This document shows, one piece after another, positions 52,754-62,326 of a stretch of 64,000 bases of DNA. Numbering within the stretch: position 1 is the stretch's first letter; each line of letters begins with the position of its first letter. Under the pieces are notes generated by a model. The model was not told where the DNA came from and searched no databases. It saw nothing but the letters and a program-made list of their open reading frames with translations. Source of the stretch: Rhodanobacter sp. (GTDB lineage Bacteria > Pseudomonadota > Gammaproteobacteria > Xanthomonadales > Rhodanobacteraceae). Location of the stretch: NCBI GenBank assembly GCA_004298505.1, contig SCRO01000056.1, positions 177,418 to 241,417 of the forward strand, read 5' to 3'. The position numbers and the translations under genes are program-made.

Positions 52754-53662
52754 ATGCCCTCACCCCGCGCGATCACCACCCTTGCCACGCTGGGCCTGGT
52801 CACCATGACCGCCGTGTGGGGCTCGACCTTTGTGCTGATCAAGGATGTGGTCAGCCGCATGCCAGTGACGGATTTCCTCGCCGCGCGCTTCTCGGTGGCG
52901 GCGCTGGCGATGCTGGCGTTGTTCGGCCGGCAGGCGTGGCGCCTGGGCCGGGCACAGATCCTGCGCGGGTTGCTGCTGGGCGCGATCTACGGCACGGGCC
53001 AGCTGTTGCAGACCTGGGGCCTGGCGCTGATCTCGCCGAGTGTCAGCGGCTTTGCCACGGGCATGTATGTAGTGTTCACGCCTATCCTGGCGCTGCTGTT
53101 GCTGCGTGAGCGGGTGGCAGGCGTTGTGTGGCTTGCCGTCGCCCTGGCCACGACAGGTTTGGCGCTGCTGACGCTCAATGGTTTCGAGATCGGCCTGGGC
53201 GTGTGGCTGACCGTGGCCTCGGCGGTGTTCTACGCGTTGCATATTGTGTTGCTCGGCCAGTGGTCGCGGCCGGGCGAAGCGTTCGGCTTGTCCGCCGTGC
53301 AGGTGGTGGCGATCGCGTTCGTCTGTCTGCTCGCCACCGCGCCACACGGTCCCACGCTGCCGCCCGATCCCGGCGCGTGGTTTGCCATCTTGTACATGGC
53401 GCTGATTGCCGGCGCCGGTGCGATGCTGATGCAGACCTGGGCGCAAGCGCACTTGCCTGCGGCACGCGCCGCGATCGTGATGACCACCGAGCCGGCGTTC
53501 GCCGCCGCCTTCGCCGTCCTGCTCGGCGTGGATGTGTTGAGTTGGCGCATGCTGGTTGGCGGCGGCCTGATCCTCGCTGCGATGTATCTGGTCGAATTGC
53601 TGCCGCGGCGCAAAGGCGATCCGGAAGTGCCACCGGCCGAGGCGGTGCATCACGAGGTGTGA
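52754..53662 (+). CDS. EamA/DMT-family transporter
   Basis: Membrane protein of 302 residues with ten helices in two EamA repeats: TAVWGSTFVLIKDVVSRMPV at the start and MLMQTWAQAHLPAARAAIVM (second repeat). Ends with a cytosolic tail KGDPEVPPAEAV. ATG at 52754 chosen for a normal N-terminus, since upstream 26 codons look unlike a protein. Exporter of amino acids or other metabolites; substrate unknown. Confidence 0.88.
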   Translation: MPSPRAITTLATLGLVTMTAVWGSTFVLIKDVVSRMPVTDFLAARFSVAALAMLALFGRQAWRLGRAQILRGLLLGAIYGTGQLLQTWGLALISPSVSGFATGMYVVFTPILALLLLRERVAGVVWLAVALATTGLALLTLNGFEIGLGVWLTVASAVFYALHIVLLGQWSRPGEAFGLSAVQVVAIAFVCLLATAPHGPTLPPDPGAWFAILYMALIAGAGAMLMQTWAQAHLPAARAAIVMTTEPAFAAAFAVLLGVDVLSWRMLVGGGLILAAMYLVELLPRRKGDPEVPPAEAVHHEV

Positions 53663-53974
53663 GCGGAAGGTCGGAGTTGTTCGCGCACCCAGTTGCAAGT
53701 CCTTGCGGATCGAACATGCGGCGAGACACTGCGCCCGGCGCTCCGCGGTGCGATACGCGACCCGTCTGGCCGTGATTCATGGGCCATATTCGTCCGGTGC
53801 GTACGCGATGTCCGACGCGCCCAGGTGGGCTGGCGCAACCCGTTGGAGCCGGCAGCGTGAAGGCCCCGTTTAGCGCACTGCCACTTGCTCGACCGAGCGC
53901 CTGCAAGCTGGCGGTTGCAGGCGGCGGTTGTAAACTGCCGTCGTCATACCCAACAAGGAGGCCACGAGGCTGCC
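53663..53974. other. Intergenic gap
   Basis: 312 bases between the transporter and MBL genes. No gene, repeat or clear terminator seen; an AAGGAGG box near the right end belongs to the next gene. Confidence 0.5.
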
Positions 53975-54706
53975 ATGGACACTGTCGTTACTGAAATCGC
54001 GGATCGGATTTACCAGCTTTCAACCTACGTCGAGCCGGCCGATCTGCGCTTCAACCAGTACTTGATCGTCGCGGATGAACCCTTGCTGTTTCATTGCGGC
54101 CAGCACCAATTGTTCCCTTCAGTGCGCGCCGCGCTTGGCAAGGTGCTGGCGATCGAGCGACTGCGGTGGGTGTCCTTCGGCCATTTCGAGGCGGACGAGT
54201 CCGGTGCGATGAATGACTGGCTGCAGGCCGCGCCGGCGGCGTGCGTCGCCGTCGGCACGCTGGGCTGCATGTTGTCGGCCAACGACCTGGCAATCCGCCG
54301 TCCGCGGGCGCTCGGTGGCGACGAGGTATTGGAACTTGGCGGCAAACGGGTTCGTCATATTGCCACGCCGCACGTTCCACACTGCTGGGACGCCGGCCTG
54401 CTCTACGAAGAGACCACCGCCACCCTGCTGTGCGGCGACCTGTTCACACAATCGGGCCACGGTGATGCGATCACCACGGGCGACATCGTCGCACCCGCAC
54501 TCGACCTCGAGGATCACCACCACAGTACGGCGCTGACACCGGCCACCGCGCCGACCATCCGTCGCCTGGCCGCGCTCGGAGCTGGCACATTGGGACTGAT
54601 GCACGGCCCGGCATTCCAGGGCGATGGCGCGCAGGTGCTGGATGCGCTGGCCGATGGTTATGCCCAACGCCTGCAGGCTGCCATCGACGCTGGCAGTAGA
54701 GCCTGA
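53975..54706 (+). CDS. MBL-fold flavodiiron-like protein
   Basis: Metallo-beta-lactamase-fold protein of 243 residues, like the di-iron domain of flavodiiron proteins: FNQYLIVADEPLLFHCGQHQ, SFGHFEADESGAMNDWLQ (HxExD iron motif), GTLGCMLSANDL, TPHVPHCWDAGLLYEE (His ligands), and LLCGDLFTQSGHGD (bridging Asp). No flavodoxin domain, so it is a stand-alone form, perhaps an oxygen/NO-handling enzyme or sensor. ATG at 53975, with AAGGAGG and GAGG upstream. Confidence 0.85.
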   Translation: MDTVVTEIADRIYQLSTYVEPADLRFNQYLIVADEPLLFHCGQHQLFPSVRAALGKVLAIERLRWVSFGHFEADESGAMNDWLQAAPAACVAVGTLGCMLSANDLAIRRPRALGGDEVLELGGKRVRHIATPHVPHCWDAGLLYEETTATLLCGDLFTQSGHGDAITTGDIVAPALDLEDHHHSTALTPATAPTIRRLAALGAGTLGLMHGPAFQGDGAQVLDALADGYAQRLQAAIDAGSRA

Positions 54707-54889
54707 TGGCGCGTAACCGGAAGCAGAGGCCTCGACACCTGGCTGCCCATGGCAGCGGCGCGGACGTCGACCGGCGGACGATGGGATGCACCGCGCCGGG
54801 ACCGCAGAGGCGGCCGCGAGGACCACGGCGGCCGTCGAACCACCCATGCCGACGGGTGCCTATGGCGACAAAGGGTTTGAACGGGGTGC

Positions 54890-55700
54890 ATGTGCGTGCG
54901 GCCGGATCCGTATCTCTGGAATGACGTGCTGCATTCGGTTTTCCAGATGAACCTGCCGGAGGGCTGCCTGTTACACGTGCTGCAGGAGCAATTCGGCCCA
55001 CATACCGGCGCAAGCCCGATAGCGCTGCTTTCGGTCATTGGCCGCACCATGGTCGCGCGGATCCAGGTGGCCCCATCTGGCACCGATCTGGACGAGCCGC
55101 CGCAGCCGGTCGATGTGGCCGCCCTGCTCCAGGGCGACAACTCGGAAGAGACATTCAACAAACTGGTGCGACAGCGCGCGACCGGCGGTCTCTCTGGCGT
55201 GGTTCCCAAGTTTCTCGAGGTGACATCGACGAGGTGACCAAGGGACTGCACCAGAAGGCCACGCTGTTCACCCCATCAGCACATCATCAAGGGTTCGTCA
55301 CGATTGTTGCTGTTCGTGTCCTTGAACGAGCATCACCAGCGATCGCCTTCCTGGGCAAAAAACCGGGATCCTGGCAAGAGCCAGCATACGTTCATCACCA
55401 CGACGCTCCACCCTGACCACGCGCTAACTCGTCGAGATCGTCGATCAGATCGGCGCAGCCATGACCGAGGTCGGCCCGCGGGTGAGTGCAGCGATGCAGC
55501 TGCATCCGGAGTTTCTCGATATGGGCAAGCGTATGCTGCTGGCGTGACAGGAAGGGGTTGACGGGCTCCGCAACAAGCGCGTCTATGTGCTGGGCGATAT
55601 CGCCTTGAGTGAGGACTTTCGCGGTTTCTGCTGGGCCAAACTTGCCAAGCCAACGAAGAACGTGACCGGTAGCGCGGAGCTTCTTGGACGACCGAAGTGA
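54890..55700 (+). pseudogene. hipA: HipA-type kinase toxin, decayed
   Basis: Several frames join into a HipA protein: DPYLWNDVLHSVFQMNLPEG and SPIALLSVIGRTMVARIQVA (N-subdomain), VDVAALLQGDNSEETFNKLV and GGLSGVVPKFL. Then in other frames come HIIKGSS with LLLFVSLNEHH and, near 55430-55690, PRVSAAMQLHPEFLDMGKRM, an in-frame TGA where Trp is expected, GVDGLRNKRVYVLGDIALSE and the end LLGRPK. Frameshifts plus a nonsense codon; the kinase core is missing. No hipB found upstream. Confidence 0.8.
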
Positions 55701-55782
55701 ATGAACAATCCCCTTCCTCGGCCATCGCCACATTGCGAACCTTGTTCGCTACTATTCACGGAATAACCGCAGTGGGGTCGAC

Positions 55783-56781
55783 ATGGCAAGGATCTGGATG
55801 GTGCGTGGCGAGAGTGGACGCCTGTACGACGACTTTCGTGAGCGCGGAGTGGCCGCCATCGGTTGGGGTCAACTCGCTCCAACTGCAAAGCCCGGGATAA
55901 CTCGCAAGGAGCTGACCAAGCTCTATCTCGCGGCGGAGCCTCAAGTCAAGTTGGGGACGGCGATATCGGGTGCATCCCAGGTCTGGCGGTTCATCAATGA
56001 TGTCGCGACTGGCGACTACGTGGTGACCTACTCGCCCGCCAATCGCACTTACATGCTCGGCAAGGTCACTGGCCCATCAGAGTATCGACCGCAGTGGGTC
56101 GATGACAGCATGCCATTAGTGCGCTCCGTGCAGTGGCAGGCCACCGAGATTGATCGCGATCTGCTGAGTACTCCAACCAAGAACAGTCTTGGCTCGACCT
56201 TGACCTTGTTTCTTCTGCCGGACACAGCTGCGGCGGAGCTGCTTGCTGCCTCGGCCGGCCAGCCGGTCAAGGAAGAGCCGGAAAGCGAGGACGCGGTCGA
56301 GGCTGCCATTGACCCTCTGGCAGATATCCAATCACTGGCGCTGGAGCGCATCAAGGACAAGGTGAGTGCGCTCGACTGGAGTGAGATGCAGGATCTGGTC
56401 GCGGGCATCCTGCGCGCCATGAGCTACAAGACGCAGGTTTCGCCGGCTGGTCCCGATCGCGGCAAGGACATCATCGCCTCGCCTGACGGTTTCGGCTTCG
56501 AGAATCCCCGCATTGTCGTCGAGGTCAAGCATCGCAGCGGTCAGATGGGCAGCCAGGCTATCCGCAGCTTTCTAGGCGGTCGTCACAAGGATGATCGCGG
56601 TCTCTACGTCAGCACTGGCGGCTTTTCCAAGGATGCCTTTTACGAAGCCGATCGCGCCGCCGTACCGCTGACTCTCTGGACGCTGGACAACCTGGTGCGC
56701 GCGCTGGTTGAGCATTACGACGCCACCGACGCCGAAACCAAGCGACTGATGCCGCTGAAACGGATGTACTGGCCCGCGTAG
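55783..56781 (+). CDS. Mrr-type restriction endonuclease
   Basis: Protein of 332 residues. N-terminal part (1-130): VRGESGRLYDDFRERGVAAI and VVTYSPANRTYMLGKVTGPS resembles a DNA-binding or PUA-like regulator domain. C-terminal Mrr_cat domain about 195-310: LDWSEMQDLVAGILRAMSYK, then AGPDRGKDIIASPDGF with catalytic Asp, and RIVVEVKHRSG (E-x-K). ATG at 55783. Possibly a modification-dependent nuclease. It precedes the type I system by 59 bases and likely belongs to the same defence set. Confidence 0.88.
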   Translation: MARIWMVRGESGRLYDDFRERGVAAIGWGQLAPTAKPGITRKELTKLYLAAEPQVKLGTAISGASQVWRFINDVATGDYVVTYSPANRTYMLGKVTGPSEYRPQWVDDSMPLVRSVQWQATEIDRDLLSTPTKNSLGSTLTLFLLPDTAAAELLAASAGQPVKEEPESEDAVEAAIDPLADIQSLALERIKDKVSALDWSEMQDLVAGILRAMSYKTQVSPAGPDRGKDIIASPDGFGFENPRIVVEVKHRSGQMGSQAIRSFLGGRHKDDRGLYVSTGGFSKDAFYEADRAAVPLTLWTLDNLVRALVEHYDATDAETKRLMPLKRMYWPA

Positions 56782-56840
56782 AACGAGCTAGGAACCCGCA
56801 AAGGAAAGCCGCAAGAACGCAAGACCCAAGAGCTTAAAAA

Positions 56841-58973
56841 ATGACGCCTGCCAACTTCCAACACCTCGCCAACTTCATCTGGTCGGTCGCCGACCTGCTT
56901 CGAGGTCCTTACCGTCCCCCACAGTTCGAGCGCGTCATGTTGCCGCTCACCGTGCTGCGCCGTTTCGATGCCGTGCTCGCGCCAAGCAAGGCAGCCGTGC
57001 TCAAGCGTCACGCTGAGCTCAGCGCCAAGGGTATGGCCAACATCGATGCCGTGCTCAACAACCTGGCCAAGGACGAAGACGGGAAGCCGCTAGGTTTTCA
57101 CAATCACAGTCAGCTCGATTTCCAGAAGCTGAAGGGTGATCCCGACAACATCGGTCGTCATCTTGCTGACTACATCAATGGCTTCTCCGAGAACATCCGC
57201 AAGATCTTTGAACGCTTCGAGTTTGACAAGGAAATCGAAAAGCTCGAAGAATCCAACCGCCTCTATCAGGTCGTATCACAATTCGCGGAAGTTGATCTGC
57301 ATCCGAAGCGCGTCGACAACATCACCATGGGGCTGGTGTTTGAGGATCTGATCCGTCGCTTCAACGAAGCTGCCAACGAGACGGCTGGTGATCACTTCAC
57401 CCCGCGCGAAGTCATCCAACTCATGGTCAATCTGCTGCTGGAGCCCGATACCAAGGTGCTGACACAGGCCGGCATCATCGTCACCATTTGCGACCCGGCC
57501 TGCGGCACCGGCGGCATGCTGGCCGAGGCGCAGAACTGGATCCGCGCCCACAACGACCAAGCCACGGTCAAGGTGTTCGGCCAGGACTACAACCCGCGCT
57601 CCTACGCCGTGGCCGCGTCCGACCTGCTGATCAAGGGTCACAAGGACGGTCAGGTCGTGCTGGGCAACACGCTTACCGAAGACCCTTTCCCGGATCAGCG
57701 CTTCGACTACCTGCTGGCCAACCCGCCGTTTGGCGTGGACTGGAAGGCGGAAAAGAAAACCATCGACCGCTGGCCCAACTTCCGCGGCTACAACGGCAAG
57801 CTGCCGCGCATCAACGACGGTGCCTTGCTGTTCCTGCTCTACATGATGAGCAAGTTTCAAGACTACAAAGCCGGCAGCCGCGACAAGCCGGGCTCACGCA
57901 CGGCTATCGTGTTCAACGGTTCGCCGCTGTTCACCGGAGGCGCTGGCAGCGGCGAGAGCGAGATCCGCCGCTGGATCATCGAGCATGACCAGCTCGAAGC
58001 CATCGTCGCGCTGCCCGAGCAGATGTTCTACAACACCGGCATTGGCACCTTCATCTGGGTTGTGACCAACCGCAAGGCAAAGCATCGCAAGGGCAAGATC
58101 CAGCTGATCGATGCCCGCGAACGCTGGGCACCGATGAAGCGCAGCCTTGGCGACAAACGCCGCTACCTTGACCAAGCCGCCATTGACGATGTCACCCGCG
58201 AACATGGCTCGCCAGAGAACAACAAAACCAGCCGCGTGTTCGACAACGCTGACTTTGGTTACCGCCGCATCACCGTCCAACGCCCCTTGCGCCTGCGCTT
58301 TCAGTTGACCACGGAGGCCAAGGAGCGCTTTCTCAATACCTGCCCCGAACTGTTCGACGCGCTGCAGGCGGTAGAGGATGCGGTCGGCACTTACCCGACG
58401 CTGGACTGGAACAAGACGTGGGACAAGGTACAGAAAGTCATCAAACACCTGCCCGAAGACATGAAAGGCTGGACAGCCGGTGCCAAGGGCACGGCGCAGA
58501 AAAAGATCTTCCGTGAATGTTTCACTTCGGTGGATCCTGAGGCCATGCCGGTTGTCGCCAAACAGCACAAGACCGACCCGTTGGGAGACAGTCAGCTATT
58601 TCCGGGTCAGACACTGCCGGATGATTTGTCCACTCGGGATTTGTACGCCGTGCTGGGTCTGTATGCCGATGGCAAGGGCAAACATACCGAGTACGAAGCC
58701 GACCCGGCCCTGAAAGACGTTGAAAGCGTCCCGCTGAAGGAAGATATCGTCAGCTACGTGCTGCGCGAGGTGCGGCCGTATGTGGCCGATGCGTGGATCG
58801 ATCGCGTGGCCGTGGACGAGCAGGACGGCGGCATCGGCAAGGTCGGCTGCGAGATCAACTTCAACCGCGTGTTCTTCCAGTACAAGGCGCCGCGGCCGTT
58901 GAAGGAGATCGACGCGGAGTTGGCCGGAGTAGAGCGGCGAATTCTGGAGTTGCTGCGGGAGGTGACAGAGTGA
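56841..58973 (+). CDS. hsdM: Type I restriction-modification methyltransferase subunit
   Basis: N6-adenine methyltransferase of 710 residues. HsdM_N helical domain first (FQHLANFIWSVADLLRGPYR), then the SAM motif DPACGTGGMLAEA (starting at residue 218) and catalytic NPPFG (residue 294). The C-terminal ~250 residues are longer than in E. coli HsdM, as in many variants. Overlaps hsdS by GTGA. Works with HsdS to methylate the target and with HsdR to cut. Confidence 0.95.
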   Translation: MTPANFQHLANFIWSVADLLRGPYRPPQFERVMLPLTVLRRFDAVLAPSKAAVLKRHAELSAKGMANIDAVLNNLAKDEDGKPLGFHNHSQLDFQKLKGDPDNIGRHLADYINGFSENIRKIFERFEFDKEIEKLEESNRLYQVVSQFAEVDLHPKRVDNITMGLVFEDLIRRFNEAANETAGDHFTPREVIQLMVNLLLEPDTKVLTQAGIIVTICDPACGTGGMLAEAQNWIRAHNDQATVKVFGQDYNPRSYAVAASDLLIKGHKDGQVVLGNTLTEDPFPDQRFDYLLANPPFGVDWKAEKKTIDRWPNFRGYNGKLPRINDGALLFLLYMMSKFQDYKAGSRDKPGSRTAIVFNGSPLFTGGAGSGESEIRRWIIEHDQLEAIVALPEQMFYNTGIGTFIWVVTNRKAKHRKGKIQLIDARERWAPMKRSLGDKRRYLDQAAIDDVTREHGSPENNKTSRVFDNADFGYRRITVQRPLRLRFQLTTEAKERFLNTCPELFDALQAVEDAVGTYPTLDWNKTWDKVQKVIKHLPEDMKGWTAGAKGTAQKKIFRECFTSVDPEAMPVVAKQHKTDPLGDSQLFPGQTLPDDLSTRDLYAVLGLYADGKGKHTEYEADPALKDVESVPLKEDIVSYVLREVRPYVADAWIDRVAVDEQDGGIGKVGCEINFNRVFFQYKAPRPLKEIDAELAGVERRILELLREVTE

Positions 58974-60289
58974 ATGGCGCCGATTTGCTGGCCTCGCTTC
59001 CCGATGGGTGGCGACGTGTGCCCTTGAAGACTACGTCCGAGTTCGCCGTCAGCAACGTTGACAAGCATTCGTTCGATGACGAGTTGCCGGTTCGGCTGTG
59101 CAACTACACCGATGTGTACAAGAACGACCGAGTGTCGTCCGAAATGAACCTGATGGCAGCTACTGCTACGCCGCAAGAGATCGAGCGCTTTCGACTTGAC
59201 GTTGGCGATGTAGTCATCACGAAGGACTCGGAGTCTTGGAATGACATCGCAATTCCCGCGTATGTGGAGGGAGCCGCAGATGACTTCGTGTGTGGATACC
59301 ATCTCGCAATCATTCGCCCTAGAAAAGACGTGCTGGACGGACGCTTTCTGTTCCGGTGTCTTCAGTCACGGCCCGTCGCTCTTCAGCTTGAGCTGGAGGC
59401 CACTGGCGTCACGCGCTATGGGTTACCAAAGGATGCAATCGGACTTGCGGTGCTCCCGCTGCCACCATTGCCAACGCAGCGTCGCATCGCCGACTACCTC
59501 GACCGCGAAACCGCGCGCATCGACGGGTTGATGTCCGAGAAGGAATGCATGCTGGCGCTGCTGGAAGAAAAGCGCGTCGCGCTCATCAGCCGCGTCGTCA
59601 CCCGCGGTATGGACCCCACGGCCCCGCTGAAGCAGTCGTGTCAAGAATGGCTTGGCGAGATTCCGGCGCATTGGGGCTTGCAACGTTTAAAGCAGCTTGC
59701 TCAGGTCCGGGGCGGTTTGACCTTGGGGAAACAGTACTCAGGCGAGTTGCTGGAATACCCATACTTGCGCGTAGCAAATGTTCAAGATGGTTATCTCAAG
59801 TTGAGCGAAGTCCTGACCGTTGAAGTGCCGGCATCGGAGGCGGCATCTAACCTTCTGGCGTATGGCGACGTCCTGATGAATGAGGGTGGTGACATGGACA
59901 AGCTCGGAAGAGGCTGTGTTTGGCGCGACGAGATCATGCCTTGTCTCCACCAGAACCATGTCTTTGCTGTCCGGCCTCATGCCGTTGATTCCGATTGGCT
60001 AGCCCTGTGGACCTCGACGCTGGAGGCCAAGCGCTACTTTGAGAGCAGAGCCAAGCGCTCGACGAATCTAGCGTCCATATCCGGCTCAAATATTAAGGAG
60101 CTTCCGGTTCCACTGCCGCCTGTTGATGAGCAAGGCGAGATCCAACAGTATCTTGCAGGCAGCAACTCCCGGCTTGAGACCGTAGGTGGCGAATTGCAAA
60201 ACTCGCTGCGCTTGCTTGCGGAGCGCCGTGTCGCTCTGATCACGGCTGCGGTCACCGGCCAGATTCCGCTGGAGCAGATGACCGAATGA
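58970..60289 (+). CDS. hsdS: Type I restriction-modification specificity subunit
   Basis: Protein of 439 residues from GTG at 58970. Two target-recognition domains, each followed by a conserved helix: LPPLPTQRRIADYLDRETAR (near 165) and PLPPVDEQGEIQQYLAGSNS (near 380). The linker QEWLGEIPAHWGLQRLKQLA starts the second TRD. Sets the split recognition sequence. Overlaps the AAA ATPase gene with ATGA. Confidence 0.95.
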   Translation: MNGADLLASLPDGWRRVPLKTTSEFAVSNVDKHSFDDELPVRLCNYTDVYKNDRVSSEMNLMAATATPQEIERFRLDVGDVVITKDSESWNDIAIPAYVEGAADDFVCGYHLAIIRPRKDVLDGRFLFRCLQSRPVALQLELEATGVTRYGLPKDAIGLAVLPLPPLPTQRRIADYLDRETARIDGLMSEKECMLALLEEKRVALISRVVTRGMDPTAPLKQSCQEWLGEIPAHWGLQRLKQLAQVRGGLTLGKQYSGELLEYPYLRVANVQDGYLKLSEVLTVEVPASEAASNLLAYGDVLMNEGGDMDKLGRGCVWRDEIMPCLHQNHVFAVRPHAVDSDWLALWTSTLEAKRYFESRAKRSTNLASISGSNIKELPVPLPPVDEQGEIQQYLAGSNSRLETVGGELQNSLRLLAERRVALITAAVTGQIPLEQMTE

Positions 60290-61659
60290 AGCTGAAGAAA
60301 CTCACCATCGCCAACTTCCGGGGCTTCGAGCAGATCGACTTGGAATTTTCTGATGACGTTACAGTTATCGCCGGCGTAAATGGCGTCGGCAAATCTGGCG
60401 TGTTGAGGGCACTGACGAGCGCCCTGTCGGTAGCGCTACCAAAGTTCACGGTTTCCAACGAGTCACCGCTAGGCTTGAGTGATTCCGACGTTCAGTTGGG
60501 CAAGCCCGGGCTATCGGTGTCGGTCATGTTTGGCCTCGATGCTGCAAAAGTCAATGTGGATCTAACCCGTTCAGCACCCTTGGCAGCTGATAAGGTCGAA
60601 AGCCTGCTGAAGCGCCGAGACGACCTGCGCTTCGCTACACGTGAGACGAAGAAGGGATCGAAAGAAGCGCTAGACATCAATGATGAAATTCGGCTCATTG
60701 AAATCCAACTTGATCAAGCTTCGGACATCGCCGCCGTACGCATTCTTCCAGATGACGCGGCGACGGATGGAGATGAACTGGCCGCAAGCTTAAAGGAAGG
60801 TAGCAGTCAACCGTTTGCCGTGTTCTATACAACGTCTCGCCTCTTGTCTCGACTTCCGCCCGTGCTACCAAGAACAAAGAGAATTGACGCAGCCGCGGCC
60901 TACGACAAGTCGCTAAATCAACTGGAAGTGTCGCTTAACGATTTCGCCAATTGGTATCGGGTCGTCGAGTCCGAGGCTACCGTGACCAAAGACCGGCTAT
61001 TCCAGCAACTGGAACAGGCAATCCAAACATTTCTACCGGAGGTCTGCGGTCTCGCGTTGCATGACGGGCGGCCGCCGCAATTCAGCGTGACAAAGGGTGG
61101 GCAAAGGCTTTTCCTTGAGCAACTCTCTGATGGCGAACGCGGTTTGCTGGCGATTGTGTTCGACCTAACCCGACGCCTGGCCATTGCCAACCCAAGCAGT
61201 GATAGCCCTATCTCCGAAGGCATGGCGGTGGTGCTGATCGATGAGGTCGAGTTACACCTCCATCCAAGTTGGCAGCGTCGGGTATTGAGATTGCTCCAAA
61301 AAACCTTCACGCGATGCCAGTTCATTGTGTCCACGCACTCGCCACAAGTCATTGGTCAGGTGCGGCCTGAAAAGTTGCTGCTTTTACACCACGAAGAGTC
61401 AGGGAGAGTCGTCACAACCAGTGCGTCTCAGTCTTTTGGCATGGACAGCGGCTGGATTTTGCAAAACATCATGGGCGTGACTGCCCGCGATTACGACACA
61501 GAACAGCGGCTTTCAGCAATCTATCAAGGAATTGATAACGGCAAGCTGGAAGAGGCGCGGAGCCTTGCGGAGAAACTTCGCGCTGAAATAGGCGACTTTC
61601 CAGATCTTCAGTCGGCGATCGCACTGCTGGATCGGTTTGCGCTGTTGGGACCACAATGA
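60286..61659 (+). CDS. AAA ATPase, PtuA-like (Septu)
   Basis: SMC/RecF-like AAA ATPase of 457 residues. Walker A AGVNGVGKSG (Lys36, Ser37), ABC-type signature LSDGERGLLAIVFDL near residue 283, Walker B AVVLIDEVELHLHPSWQRR near 315 and TFTRCQFIVSTHSPQVIGQV with the switch His. Length and pairing with an HNH gene fit PtuA of the Septu defence system (also found with retrons). Inside the type I operon, overlapping hsdS and the HNH gene by ATGA. OLD-type Toprim is absent. Confidence 0.85.
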   Translation: MKLKKLTIANFRGFEQIDLEFSDDVTVIAGVNGVGKSGVLRALTSALSVALPKFTVSNESPLGLSDSDVQLGKPGLSVSVMFGLDAAKVNVDLTRSAPLAADKVESLLKRRDDLRFATRETKKGSKEALDINDEIRLIEIQLDQASDIAAVRILPDDAATDGDELAASLKEGSSQPFAVFYTTSRLLSRLPPVLPRTKRIDAAAAYDKSLNQLEVSLNDFANWYRVVESEATVTKDRLFQQLEQAIQTFLPEVCGLALHDGRPPQFSVTKGGQRLFLEQLSDGERGLLAIVFDLTRRLAIANPSSDSPISEGMAVVLIDEVELHLHPSWQRRVLRLLQKTFTRCQFIVSTHSPQVIGQVRPEKLLLLHHEESGRVVTTSASQSFGMDSGWILQNIMGVTARDYDTEQRLSAIYQGIDNGKLEEARSLAEKLRAEIGDFPDLQSAIALLDRFALLGPQ

Positions 61660-62324
61660 GAAGAGTCACCAAGACCAATCCGCCTCAAGAACTCACAGCA
61701 TGGCGTGATGCAAATCGGGAAGCGAATCACACATACCATGACCTTTTGGGGACAGCTGCATACGGAGCTCTGAAGGTAAAACTGCTTGAAGAGCAGGGAT
61801 GGTTGTGTGCTTACACGGGACGGACTATAGACAACGGCTCCTTCCACGTCGAACACGTTAAGCCACAGTGCGAGTGTGGTGAGTGGGAAGACGTCGACTA
61901 CCGGAATGTCGTTGCTTGCGTTCCCGCAAATGGCGGAGATGCTTCCCTTGGTTACGGTGCTCCGGTGAAGGGAAACTGGTGGGACGAGCAGCTGTTCGTA
62001 TCTCCATTGTCTGATGGCTGTGAGCGGCGCTTTCGCTTTGCGTGGAGCGGTCATGTGCATCCCAATCCTGATGGTGATGAGCGCGCAACAGCTACGATCA
62101 AGGTACTACACCTGGACGCGGACGCGCTGGCCAAACTGAGAAAGGCGCGGATCGATACTTTCTTCGGGTTTGGACAAAATGCGCGAGCCCTGCCATTGTC
62201 GATCGCGGCCGCCAGAATCGCATTGGCCAATATCGAAAACCGTGACGGAAAGGGACGGTTACAAGAATTTTTCTTTGTACTCAAACAACTGCTACCAAAG
62301 TACATTGATGGTGCAAGGGGATAG
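61656..62324 (+). CDS. HNH nuclease, PtuB-like (Septu)
   Basis: Protein of 222 residues. HNH-like motif: EEQGWLCAYTGRTIDNGSFH then VEHVKPQ (Cys51, His64, Glu66, His67), close to the TIGR02646/PtuB type where CAYC...EH is typical, with the second Cys replaced by Thr-Gly. Later NVVACVPANGGD provides the Asn. It is the likely effector of the AAA ATPase, with which it overlaps by ATGA. The hsdR gene begins two bases after its stop. Confidence 0.82.
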   Translation: MRRVTKTNPPQELTAWRDANREANHTYHDLLGTAAYGALKVKLLEEQGWLCAYTGRTIDNGSFHVEHVKPQCECGEWEDVDYRNVVACVPANGGDASLGYGAPVKGNWWDEQLFVSPLSDGCERRFRFAWSGHVHPNPDGDERATATIKVLHLDADALAKLRKARIDTFFGFGQNARALPLSIAAARIALANIENRDGKGRLQEFFFVLKQLLPKYIDGARG

Positions 62325-62326
62325 CT

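Noticed and set aside
54707..54889. Possible hipB before the hipA remnant
   Set aside because: No helix-turn-helix; Arg/Pro-rich random-looking translation.
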